Positions 6,505 to 13,546 of a stretch of 16,038 bases of DNA are shown in pieces (position 1 is the stretch's first letter; the number at the start of each line of letters is the position of its first letter). Position numbers and translations under genes: made by a program. Source of the DNA: Candidatus Zymogenus sp. (lineage in GTDB: Bacteria; Desulfobacterota; Zymogenia; Zymogenales; Zymogenaceae); contig JAUWME010000008.1 of assembly GCA_030613285.1 (NCBI GenBank), forward strand, positions 1 through 16,038, read 5' to 3'. A model generated the notes under the pieces. The model was not told the origin of the DNA and made no database searches. It worked only from the letters and a program-made list of their open reading frames with translations.

Positions 6505-8253
6505 TTAGTAAATTATTTTTCGTCCCGTCTTCATCTCGTGGTCGTGCGCCATTCTTCTGGCCAGCATATTGTAGATATCATCGAAAGTCATTGCCTTTTT
6601 CCCGATGAGTTTTATAAGGAAATCAATTTTTGATTTGAGGTCGCTAATTTCGCCTTTTAGAGAACGTTTTGAGTCCCTGACTTCGATGCCGAGTTCTTCG
6701 TTGGTAACACCCTCCACGGCATTTTCTGCGGGCACAATTTCTTCCTCCTCGTTTAGTTTTTCAGCAATTTGCGTTGAGATGAAGATTTTATCCTCTTCGG
6801 AAAGGGAGATTGGCAGGATATTTTCATTGCCTGCTGCTGGGTCAACGTTCTTCTGAAGTATTTCTACGGCGGTAATTAAGCTACCGGAAACCTCATTTAG
6901 ATTGTTGTATAGGGTTGTCATGTTGGCAACTTCTTCGCTTGGTAATGGTGCCGTATTATCAACTTCCTCATTGGTAGAGGTGGCGGGAAGGGTATTCTCT
7001 TCGCCAATCATTGCATCGACCTTTTTTTGGAGCAAGTCAAGAGATTCGTTAATAGTTGAGATTTTTTTCTCCTGAATTGCTGACTTTATCAAATCATCTG
7101 AACTTTTTGCTATCTCTGCGGTTTTCATTAGATTGTTTTGTGCTTCATCTAACTTTTTTATTGACTCTTCTAATTCTTTTTTGTCTTCCTTTGGAAGATA
7201 TCTCCTACTTCCGCCCCATCTGGGTTTCTCTATTACCTCTTTTGTTTCGTCAATCCACCCTTGCAAAGCTGGAACAGAATATCGAATTTGTTCAGCAATC
7301 GAAACAATTGAATCCAGAGCCTTGCCTTGGAACTTTGTTACTGAATTGTAGAGGTCAATTGTCTTGTGAGTGCCTTCCTCACCTTTATCAATTATTGAAT
7401 GTCCATGCTCTGAAATGTTTTCATCTAATGAGAAAGAATACCTTCTATTGATCCTCTTCCTTATGTTATCGGTCAATAAGAGTTTTTCTTCCTTGTTGTC
7501 AATATAAACCTTCTTAACCATTTCAGCACTTTCATGCAAAGAGCTTTTGAGAGATTTTGATTCTGTATCAATTTCATTTGAAAGGTCATTTATTATCTGA
7601 ATGGCCGTTGTTCTGAATTTTTCAATCTCTTTAATTGCGTTTTCTTCAATTGAATTGGTAATTTCGGGTGGAATTTCTTTTCCGCCAATATTTTTTGATG
7701 CATTTGTTGTTGAGTCAATTACTATTTTTGTTGATTTTTTGAGCATTTCTGCAGTATCGTTAATGAGTTCAATTCCTTTTACCCTTACTATTTTTGAAGA
7801 CTCGCTAAAACCACCGATTGCCTTATCAGCAACACTTTCGATTGCGGAAACAACGGCGTTTGTATATTTTTCTTCTTTTTCCAGCAAGAACGAATTTCCC
7901 TCAGCTAATTCATTTACAAAGTCCTCCGTTTTTGGAAAATATTTGTCGAAGCCTTCGTGGAGATCCTTTTCCACCTCCTTTAACTTCTCACGTTGACTGT
8001 TGATGTAGTCACTTGAAAGCTCAATACTGGATTTTAGCAATTTTAGCTTTTCAACAAAGGGTGAATCGCTCGATCGGTCTGGAACTTCCGGTTCTCTAAT
8101 TTCGAATTTATCAAGCATCCTTTTGCTCGATTCCTTAACATAATCGAGAATAGTAAGAGCTTCGTCTATTTGATCTGTTGTCTTGTTGTAAAGCTGTATT
8201 GCTTGATTGATTTGATAGGCATTGATTACCCATCCCAATGGATCTACTACCAT
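6505..8253 (-). CDS. Long coiled-coil protein of unknown function
   Basis: A 582-residue, mostly polar protein with no signal peptide and no clear membrane helix. It is rich in Glu, Lys, Ser, Ile and Leu in heptad-like order over most of its length, which predicts extended helices or coiled coil. The start at 8253 has a strong AGGAGG eight bases upstream. The N-terminus (MVVDPLGWVINAYQINQA) is only mildly hydrophobic. Near residues 405-420 and 460-475 two segments resemble each other (LLQKKVDAMIGEENTLPAT and ILQKNVDPAAGNENILPIS), suggesting an internal duplication of roughly 55 residues. The C-terminus (about 540-582) is better structured: LKSKIDFLIKLIGKKAMTF, then a small basic end. The pattern recalls phasin-like, apolipoprotein-like or methyl-accepting helical bundles, but no diagnostic motif is present. 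It appears to be its own transcription unit, ending at the hairpin beyond its stop. Function unknown. Confidence 0.75.
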   Translation of the reverse strand: MVVDPLGWVINAYQINQAIQLYNKTTDQIDEALTILDYVKESSKRMLDKFEIREPEVPDRSSDSPFVEKLKLLKSSIELSSDYINSQREKLKEVEKDLHEGFDKYFPKTEDFVNELAEGNSFLLEKEEKYTNAVVSAIESVADKAIGGFSESSKIVRVKGIELINDTAEMLKKSTKIVIDSTTNASKNIGGKEIPPEITNSIEENAIKEIEKFRTTAIQIINDLSNEIDTESKSLKSSLHESAEMVKKVYIDNKEEKLLLTDNIRKRINRRYSFSLDENISEHGHSIIDKGEEGTHKTIDLYNSVTKFQGKALDSIVSIAEQIRYSVPALQGWIDETKEVIEKPRWGGSRRYLPKEDKKELEESIKKLDEAQNNLMKTAEIAKSSDDLIKSAIQEKKISTINESLDLLQKKVDAMIGEENTLPATSTNEEVDNTAPLPSEEVANMTTLYNNLNEVSGSLITAVEILQKNVDPAAGNENILPISLSEEDKIFISTQIAEKLNEEEEIVPAENAVEGVTNEELGIEVRDSKRSLKGEISDLKSKIDFLIKLIGKKAMTFDDIYNMLARRMAHDHEMKTGRKIIY

Positions 8254-8330
8254 TTTTTCCTCCTGAAATTTGGTTAAAAGTTTTCACTTACCCCAATTAT
8301 CGCACACAGGAGGTTTTTAATAGAAAATAT

Positions 8331-8353
8331 GAATTTTTTATGGAAAATAATTC
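8331..8353 (-). terminator. Weak AT-rich hairpin at the end of the TPR gene pair
   Basis: On the minus strand GAATT-A-TTTT pairs with AAAAAATTC across a short loop, overlapping the stop codon of the 8352 gene and followed by a T-rich stretch. It has almost no GC in the stem and a bulge, so it is a weak candidate. Confidence 0.25.
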
Positions 8354-8999
8354 ACTTTTTTTTGTTTTTCTTTTTTAGAACCCATTCTAAACGTGTACAT
8401 CCTCCATCGTTCCCTAAAGAACAAGCAGTTCTTAGATCAATTTCCGCCTCATTCAAGCGTCCAAGTTCTGAGTATAGAAAACCCCGCATATAATAAGTAT
8501 ATGCACTATTGCTGTCTAAATTGATTACCACAGTGTAGTTTTTGATAGCCTCTTCGTACATTTCCATCTTTTCGTATGTTGAACCTCTGTTGTAGTACGC
8601 TTTGGTATTTTTGGGGTCGATAGCTATCGCCCTGTTTAAATCTTCTATTGCCTTATTGTACAAACCCAATTTTGAGTAAACACCACCCCGACTGTTGTAT
8701 ATATCTTTATAGTTAGGATCGAGCTCTATCACATTAGTGTAGTCCTTGAGTGCTTCCCCGTACATATTTCTGCTTACATTTGCACCCCCCCTTTTAAAAT
8801 GTGCATCCTTATGATTTGGATCTAAAGCTATGGCCTTATCAAAACACTCCACAGCTTTACTCCATTTACGTCTTTGATTGTTCTCAAGTCCCTTGAGGTA
8901 CCATTTGTCCGCTTCACTAATAAAAAAACATGCTGAAAATGTCAAAGCCAAAATTGCCGTTAAAGCTAAAATAATCGGTATCCTTTTTCTCAATTTCAT
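8352..8999 (-). CDS. TPR-repeat lipoprotein
   Basis: A 215-residue protein. The start codon chosen is the ATG at 8999, because GGAGG lies five bases upstream of it. A longer reading from ATG 9011 begins immediately after the upstream stop and would contain that ribosome-binding sequence inside the coding region. From 8999 the protein starts MKLRKRIPIILALTAILALT and has a lipobox-like FSAC with Cys24, so it is a likely lipoprotein; Phe at -3 is unusual. The rest is four to five TPR units (about 31-64, 65-98, 99-132, 133-166, 167-195) with typical AIxLDPN endings. It closes with a Cys pair, TACSLGNDGGC (Cys193 and Cys201), as seen at the end of many TPR and Sel1-like proteins. It is directly downstream of, and paralogous to, the 9012-9635 gene, so the two are probably co-transcribed. 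TPR proteins act as scaffolds; the partner is unknown. Confidence 0.85.
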   Translation of the reverse strand: MKLRKRIPIILALTAILALTFSACFFISEADKWYLKGLENNQRRKWSKAVECFDKAIALDPNHKDAHFKRGGANVSRNMYGEALKDYTNVIELDPNYKDIYNSRGGVYSKLGLYNKAIEDLNRAIAIDPKNTKAYYNRGSTYEKMEMYEEAIKNYTVVINLDSNSAYTYYMRGFLYSELGRLNEAEIDLRTACSLGNDGGCTRLEWVLKKKNKKK

Positions 9000-9011
9000 T
9001 ATTTCCTCCAT

Positions 9012-9635
9012 CTATTTATTTTCTACATTTTTATCTGTTTCCTCTCTTTTTTCTTTTCTCTCTTTTATTATATACGGTTTAAGTCTCTCACACGCTAAAT
9101 GTGTTCCAAGTTCACATCCTTTGTAGTAATCTTCTTTTGCCTTTTCTATATTCCCAATTTTTTTGTACGTATCGCCCCTGGCACCATAATATGATCCATT
9201 TACAGGATCTACAGAGATGGCCCTGGTGTAGTCTTCTATTGCCTCTTCATACCTTTCCAATTCATCATAAATATTACCCCTGTAGTAATAACTCTTTGAT
9301 GAATAGGGGTTTAGCTCTATGGCTTTTGTCAGGTCAGAAATAGCATCATCGTATCTTGCCAACATTAAATAAATTTTAGATCTGTCTCTATAGACAATCC
9401 AGTAATCAGGATCAATCTCTAATGCCTCATTGAAATGTTTTAAAGCTTCAATTTTTTCCATAGGGAGACAACGCTTTCCCTTGTAGTGTAATTTTTCTGC
9501 CTTCGTTAATAAGAGATACTTGACACAAGCAAATGCTATAATCAAAAAAGGAATTAACCCCAGTAAAACAATGAAGTAATAAACCCAATCCATAAATCTT
9601 CTTGGCATCATTCTTTTAAGCCATTTTAGTTTCAT
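9012..9635 (-). CDS. Membrane-anchored TPR-repeat protein
   Basis: A 207-residue protein with one N-terminal membrane helix (about 17-40) preceded by basic residues (KLKWLKRMMPRR). TPR units run from about residue 44 to 179: a degenerate first one, then 78-111, 112-145 and 146-179. The end carries the Cys pair GCELGTHLAC (Cys174, Cys182), matching its neighbour, followed by a highly charged Lys/Glu tail. The start ATG at 9635 has GGAGAG a few bases upstream. Its TAG stop directly touches the longest reading of the next gene. With many positive residues before the helix, the TPR part is likely on the periplasmic side, though topology is not certain. It is probably a scaffold acting together with the lipoprotein paralog. 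Confidence 0.85.
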   Translation of the reverse strand: MKLKWLKRMMPRRFMDWVYYFIVLLGLIPFLIIAFACVKYLLLTKAEKLHYKGKRCLPMEKIEALKHFNEALEIDPDYWIVYRDRSKIYLMLARYDDAISDLTKAIELNPYSSKSYYYRGNIYDELERYEEAIEDYTRAISVDPVNGSYYGARGDTYKKIGNIEKAKEDYYKGCELGTHLACERLKPYIIKERKEKREETDKNVENK

Positions 9636-9974
9636 TTCTCTCTCCGCAAAATCAATACATTCTAAATTGTTCTTATTGTACTATATGTAAATACTTTGAA
9701 ATTATTCTTAAAAGATATTGTTGTAAGAGTTATGTCAAAAGATAATATAATCTAACATAATTTTACTAACAATGAAGAACGCTTGAAAAGGTACCCCCCT
9801 ATTAGATTATTAGATGGGCTAATCAGCTTAAACTTCAAGTTAATCAGGCTATCCCTCAACAATTTCAATTGTAGCGGTGAGGCTAATCGAGATGACCCCC
9901 ATCGATTTAATATCTGGCGGGGGGGGGTAATCCGGCAGCCCTCATCAATGTAAAATTGTTGCAGGGGGGGCCGC
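9636..9974. other. Non-coding stretch with degenerate repeats, small palindromes and G tracts
   Basis: No gene is seen in these 339 bases. They hold repeated TAATC words (9820, 9841, 9884, 9928; spacings 21, 43 and 44) and two small palindromes, AACTTCAAGTT (9831-9841) and ACAATTTCAATTGT (9859-9872). ATCGA/TCGAT arms flank GACCCCC near 9886-9907. There are also G runs of nine (9919-9927) and seven (9964-9970). The region lies downstream of the SUMF1-fold gene and upstream of the TPR pair, both on the minus strand. It may hold a terminator for the first and regulatory sequence for the second, but nothing clear-cut is seen. Confidence 0.45.
9712..9738 (-). promoter_or_regulatory. Possible promoter for the TPR gene pair
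   Basis: On the minus strand a perfect TTGACA (plus 9733-9738) is followed after 15 bases by TATCTT (plus 9712-9717), about 75 bases upstream of the 9635 start. The -35 is good but the spacing is short and the -10 is weak, so the call is tentative. Confidence 0.25.
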
Positions 9975-10892
9975 TCAGTCTGGTTCTTTCATTGTGGCGG
10001 GGGCTGCTGGTGTTACGCAACGAAACCCGATGTTCCCAAAACGCGCCTTGATATTTGCCGGAAAGGAGAGAGAAGCTCCAATCTCTTCCTCGCTTGTGAG
10101 AAAACTCCCCCCCATCATAACTTTCATGGGTTCGGTCAAGAAAGAGAGACTGTCAATAAAGGGCAGAAACGATAGAAAATCGGATTTGTAGTCGTTGCTT
10201 GTCCACTCCCAGGCATTTCCAACAACATCGTAAAGTCCAAATTCATTGGGGTCAAAACTCCCCACGGGCATAAGCTCGCTTTTCGCTTCATCATCATCTT
10301 TTTTTACATCTTTTTTGGCTTCATCGCTGCTCTCTTTTACAATCTTTGAGTGATAATTGGCTTTATCGATATCAAGCTCGTCTCCCCAAGGAAACCTATC
10401 CTTACTGTTACCCCTTGCCGCAACTTCCCACTGCTCCATTGTGGGGAGGGTTTTTCCCGCCCATTCGGCATAGGCCATTGCTCCCTCCCACGAGACGGTG
10501 ACCACGGGATAGTTTTCGTATCCCTCGACCACCGAGAAGACACTTACATCCCCGTCTTCAAAAGTGATCTTGAACTGGGAACCTTTTTCTGTGTTGACCC
10601 AAAGTAGCCAGTCATCCTTGACATCGGTAAATACATCGTTTAGAAATTGGGCATACTTTTTGTTCGTCACTTCAAAGATGTCGATATAAAATGGGCTGAG
10701 TTCAACGGTCTTCATCTCGTCGCCATCGCTTATGGTGTAAACGCCGCCGGGGATTAGAGTCGATGTTTCAGCGTCTGGTATTGCGGTGTCATCTCCGTCA
10801 CTATTTTGAAATGCGAGGGAGTACGAGATAAAAAGAATCAGTGTAATGGTCAGTGTAGAAGTTAAAAGAAAAATTCTCAAAAATCTATGCAT
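9975..10892 (-). CDS. Exported SUMF1 / formylglycine-generating-enzyme-fold protein, non-catalytic type
   Basis: A 305-residue protein. The ATG at 10892 is preferred because AGGAG (plus 10900-10904) sits seven bases before it; a longer reading from 10913 would swallow that site. It begins with a signal peptide or signal anchor (MHRFLRIFLLTSTLTITLIL). The SUMF1 fold follows from about residue 48 (PGGVYTI), with SPFYIDIFEVTNKKYAQFL, VSWEGAMAYAEWAGKTLPT, FPWGDE (about 165), the hallmark GNAWEWTSND (about 225), GGSF (about 261) and GFRC (about 289). True formylglycine-generating enzymes carry active-site cysteines after the GGS motif; here that stretch reads GGSFLTSEEEIGASLSF with no Cys, so sulfatase-activating activity is unlikely. 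Many bacterial relatives bind ligands or act as accessory lectin-like folds. A Lys/Glu/Asp-rich insertion lies near residues 180-205. No sulfatase gene is nearby. Confidence 0.85.
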   Translation of the reverse strand: MHRFLRIFLLTSTLTITLILFISYSLAFQNSDGDDTAIPDAETSTLIPGGVYTISDGDEMKTVELSPFYIDIFEVTNKKYAQFLNDVFTDVKDDWLLWVNTEKGSQFKITFEDGDVSVFSVVEGYENYPVVTVSWEGAMAYAEWAGKTLPTMEQWEVAARGNSKDRFPWGDELDIDKANYHSKIVKESSDEAKKDVKKDDDEAKSELMPVGSFDPNEFGLYDVVGNAWEWTSNDYKSDFLSFLPFIDSLSFLTEPMKVMMGGSFLTSEEEIGASLSFPANIKARFGNIGFRCVTPAAPATMKEPD

Positions 10893-10929
10893 CAATACAC
10901 TCCTATAATTCAAATGTCTAATGTTTTAC

Positions 10930-10958
10930 AATATACAAATATTTTCCACGTTTTACAA
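10930..10958 (-). promoter_or_regulatory. Possible promoter for the SUMF1-fold gene
   Basis: On the minus strand TTGTAA (plus 10953-10958) is followed after 17 bases by TATATT (plus 10930-10935), a five-of-six -10 match, about 38 bases upstream of the ATG at 10892. It is divergent to, and does not overlap, the promoter proposed for the next gene. Confidence 0.4.
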
Positions 10959-10975
10959 GCTTTTTCATTTTTTTA

Positions 10976-11003
10976 TTGACTTATTTTCAAACCTTTCTAA
11001 AAT
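10976..11003 (+). promoter_or_regulatory. Promoter for the MBL-fold gene, positioned for a leaderless mRNA
   Basis: TTGACT (10976-10981, five of six) is followed after 16 bases by TAAAAT (10998-11003, five of six). The expected transcription start, six to eight bases past the -10, falls at or next to the ATG at 11011. No Shine-Dalgarno sequence precedes that ATG. Confidence 0.45.
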
Positions 11004-11010
11004 TGATGAT

Positions 11011-11766
11011 ATGAAACTACAAATTTTGGGGTCGGGAACAATATTACCATCGGCTTTTCGGTCGGCAGCAGCGTATGTGGTAATGGTGGAAGACAAAACA
11101 TTATTGTTGGACATGGGGCCGGGGCTTTTGAGAAGGATGGCCGAGGCGAAAATTGAAATTTGGGATGTGGATTTTATCTTTTTTAGCCACTTTCATCCAG
11201 ACCACACAGGAGATTTTGTCCCGTTCATCTTCGCCTCAAAGAACCCCTTTGGCCCGGTGCGAGAAAAAGACCTTACAATCATAGCACCAGTAGGATTCGG
11301 GGAGTTCTACAACGGGCTTATCGAAGTTTATGGAAAGTGGATTATACCGGAAAGGTACGAGATACATATTGAAGAGATGGTGGAAGAGAGAAGAAACTTT
11401 GATGTTTTTTCTATATTGACAGCAAGGTCAAACCACAGTTCGGAAAGCATCGCTGTAAGGATTGATGCGGGGGGGCGTTCCCTCGTTTATACCGGAGACA
11501 CCGACTGGTCAGAAGGTTTGATACCTCTTTCTGAGGGAGCGGATTTACTTATCATCGATACGGCTTTTCCCGATGATATGAAGACGCCGGGGCATTTGAC
11601 GCCCACGGAAGCTGCAGAAATTGCCGTTAAGGCCGGGGTAAAGAGGGTTCTCCCCACTCATTTTTATCCCCCAATGGAAGATGTCGATGTTGCTGCGGTC
11701 TTTGCTGCCGCCTCCTTTATGGGGGAAGTTATCAGACCTCTCGATTTGATGATCATCGATATCTGA
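11011..11766 (+). CDS. Metallo-beta-lactamase-fold hydrolase (RNase Z-like)
   Basis: A 251-residue protein. The start at 11011 gives MKLQILGSGT, the usual opening of this family. The frame stays open 30 codons further upstream (ATG 10921), but that extension is a Phe-rich stretch overlapping the promoter region and is not expected. Metal-binding residues are visible: HxHxDH as HFHPDH at 60-65, His142 (SNHSSES), Asp163 (YTGDTD) and His217 (PTHFYPP). This set predicts a two-metal hydrolase. The GSGT start and TGDT motif place it with the RNase Z / arylsulfatase-like MBL subgroup, but true RNase Z needs extra features that I cannot confirm, and substrates range from tRNA precursors to phosphodiesters and lactones. 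Single-gene unit, divergent from the SUMF1-fold gene. Confidence 0.9.
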   Translation: MKLQILGSGTILPSAFRSAAAYVVMVEDKTLLLDMGPGLLRRMAEAKIEIWDVDFIFFSHFHPDHTGDFVPFIFASKNPFGPVREKDLTIIAPVGFGEFYNGLIEVYGKWIIPERYEIHIEEMVEERRNFDVFSILTARSNHSSESIAVRIDAGGRSLVYTGDTDWSEGLIPLSEGADLLIIDTAFPDDMKTPGHLTPTEAAEIAVKAGVKRVLPTHFYPPMEDVDVAAVFAAASFMGEVIRPLDLMIIDI

Positions 11767-11867
11767 TGTCTTGGGGTACTTCAATGATAAAATGATATAA
11801 AATGCGCTCTCAAATCTCTCAATCGTTCTGATTTCTCTCCTTTTTCCTATTTTTTCTTTTAAATATC

Positions 11868-11895
11868 TTGTAAAGGCGTTTCTACTTGATATAAT
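11868..11895 (+). promoter_or_regulatory. Sigma70-like promoter for the PrsW-family gene
   Basis: TTGTAA (11868-11873, four of six) is followed after 16 bases by a perfect TATAAT (11890-11895). The predicted start leaves a leader of about 80 bases before the ATG at 11982. Just upstream, about 11808-11860 is a pyrimidine-rich tract without an obvious hairpin. Confidence 0.5.
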
Positions 11896-11981
11896 AGCAC
11901 TTTTAGCAAAACTTAATTTGGCCCAATTGGTTCATCTGGGTTTTCTCGGATTTTTTCAGAGATTAGTAAGGTAGAAAATTT

Positions 11982-12932
11982 ATGCTTTTTCTCACACTTC
12001 TCGTCCTTTCCATCGCACCGGGGATATTCATCCTTTGGTATGTCTACAACAAGGATAAGTATGAAAAGGAGCCGAAAAGCCTTGTTATCAAGACTTTCTT
12101 TCTTGGTGCATTGTTTACAATACCTGCGGGGTTGTTGGAAGTAGCACTCAGTTCGATTACCGGGATTGAGATGGATGGAAATCTCTTTCAGGGATTCATC
12201 GGGGCATTTTTTTTTGTGGCGCCCATTGAGGAATACGGAAAGTACTTGGCGATTAGGGTGAAGGCCTATAGATCAGATGAGATGAATGAGGTGATGGATG
12301 GGATTGTTTACGGCGTTGCGGCAGCGATGGGATTTGCCACGCTTGAAAACATTGGTTATGTATTTCAGCACGGCATTGCAACAGGGATATTGAGGGCGTT
12401 TTTGTCGGTGCCGGGGCACGGCATAGAGGGTGCCATCATCGGCTATTACATGGCGATTGGAAAGATGTACCCAAAATTTAGGAAGAAATATATCTTTACG
12501 GGCTTAGCCATCGCCATCTTTTTCCACGGCGCATTTGATTTTTTTGCATTTTCTGAGTCTGCCCTTGCACTCATGATAATCCCCTTGGTCTTTTTTATGT
12601 ATCTGACATTCAGAAAAAGGATACGCTTGGCTTTGCTCGATTCTCCATTTAGAAACGGCCAGGACGAAGAGAAGCTATCGGATAGAAGTGCCAAGATTAC
12701 ACAAAAAGGGATTGCAAAGATAATCATCGGGATAGCGCTAATCTCATTTTCGGCTCTTGTCATTCTGGGCTCTATTATATCTATGGGAGAGGGGAATTGG
12801 TCAACAGGGGATACTGGATATTTAATATTCTTATCATTAATTCCCACGGGGATTGGGGTTCTCCTTATTTTTCTGTCAAAGAAAGACAGGACTAAAGTAG
12901 AGCCCCCGCCCAAAAAATTGGAGATGACATAA
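11982..12932 (+). CDS. PrsW-family intramembrane metalloprotease
   Basis: A 316-residue multi-pass membrane protein with the PrsW (peptidase M82 / CAAX-protease-like) signatures in order: APIEEYGKY with Glu83-Glu84, DGIVYGVAAAMGFATLENIGY (about 107-127), VPGHGIEGAIIGYY with His146, and FFHGAFDFF with His182. These Glu and His residues are the expected zinc site within the membrane. In Bacillus, PrsW cuts an anti-sigma factor, but most family members have no known substrate, and no sigma or anti-sigma gene is near here. After the catalytic core the protein continues past residue 220 with a charged linker and two more helices (about 245-268 and 276-298), an extension beyond the minimal core. 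The ribosome-binding sequence is weak (TAAGG). It may be read on into the lipoprotein-mla operon, whose first gene starts 65 bases after its stop. Confidence 0.88.
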   Translation: MLFLTLLVLSIAPGIFILWYVYNKDKYEKEPKSLVIKTFFLGALFTIPAGLLEVALSSITGIEMDGNLFQGFIGAFFFVAPIEEYGKYLAIRVKAYRSDEMNEVMDGIVYGVAAAMGFATLENIGYVFQHGIATGILRAFLSVPGHGIEGAIIGYYMAIGKMYPKFRKKYIFTGLAIAIFFHGAFDFFAFSESALALMIIPLVFFMYLTFRKRIRLALLDSPFRNGQDEEKLSDRSAKITQKGIAKIIIGIALISFSALVILGSIISMGEGNWSTGDTGYLIFLSLIPTGIGVLLIFLSKKDRTKVEPPPKKLEMT

Positions 12933-12997
12933 TATCATAAGATTTGAAAATGAATGGATTTGAAAGGAAACGCATTTTGACAGGGAGAGAGCCTTTA

Positions 12998-13546
12998 GTG
13001 AGATATCTACATAAAATATTTTGCAGTACGATCGTGTTTTTGACACTAATTATCGCTCTTTCCGCCTGTGGAATTGTTAGCAGCAGGGTGGTGGGCGCAA
13101 CCCTTGTTTCAAAGGAGTATGGTTTCCGCCTTGATCTCCCCGATAACGATTTCGAGGCGAAACATACGAGGGATATCCCACTTATTTTATTTAATCCCAA
13201 GACGGGGGCTACCGTTACCGTTACGGTGTCAGAAGATAGATACTGGTTAGAGAAAAGGAAAGAGATAGGACTTCGTCATGTTGCAAACGGGCTTTTTCTC
13301 TATGTGAAAGAGAAGAAATATCTTAAATCCCATGCAGCCACCCTGGGAGGAGTTGACGCTTGGCATCTTGAATTATCAGGAAAGGTGAGTGATGTCCCTT
13401 TGGTTTTTTCAGTGTATGTGGTAAGACACGACAAAAAGATATATGACCTAACCCTCTTTGCTCCACCAGGGGCTTTTGAAAAATCGTACGAAACATTTAA
13501 TGAAGTTGTGTTGAGTTTTAAGTTCACGGGCGGAAGTGGCAAATGA
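12998..13546 (+). CDS. Small lipoprotein linked to the mla operon, PsbP/DcrB-like in outline
   Basis: A 182-residue protein from the GTG at 12998. That start is chosen because GGGAGAG precedes it and it yields a compact lipoprotein signal, MRYLHKIFCSTIVFLTLI, with lipobox LSAC and Cys24. Upstream in-frame starts exist (TTG 12944, ATG 12950, TTG 12977) but put 9 to 20 extra residues ahead of the signal; TTG 12977 also has an acceptable AAAGGA. The mature part is a compact alpha/beta domain opening with SKEYGFRLDLPDNDF and closing with FNEVVLSFKF, a layout reminiscent of PsbP/DcrB/DUF1795-like domains; that is a weak resemblance, not an assignment. Its stop overlaps the start of mlaE by four bases (ATGA), so it is very probably co-translated with the transporter. 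It may serve as the periplasmic or outer-membrane partner of the MCE system. It does not resemble MlaA, and I see no PqiC-type signature. Confidence 0.75.
   Translation: MRYLHKIFCSTIVFLTLIIALSACGIVSSRVVGATLVSKEYGFRLDLPDNDFEAKHTRDIPLILFNPKTGATVTVTVSEDRYWLEKRKEIGLRHVANGLFLYVKEKKYLKSHAATLGGVDAWHLELSGKVSDVPLVFSVYVVRHDKKIYDLTLFAPPGAFEKSYETFNEVVLSFKFTGGSGK

Noticed and set aside
9919..9970. G9 and G7 tracts as a phase-variable promoter or quadruplex
   Set aside because: They are far from any gene start (the nearest downstream start on the minus strand is at 9635), and fewer than four evenly spaced G runs are present.
9975..10892. Variable protein of a diversity-generating retroelement
   Set aside because: The fold is related, but no reverse transcriptase, template repeat or adenine-biased variable repeat is visible in the window.
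10921..11010. Thirty-codon N-terminal extension of the MBL-fold protein
   Set aside because: It is Phe-rich and atypical, covers the predicted promoter, and the family normally begins at MKLQILGSGT.
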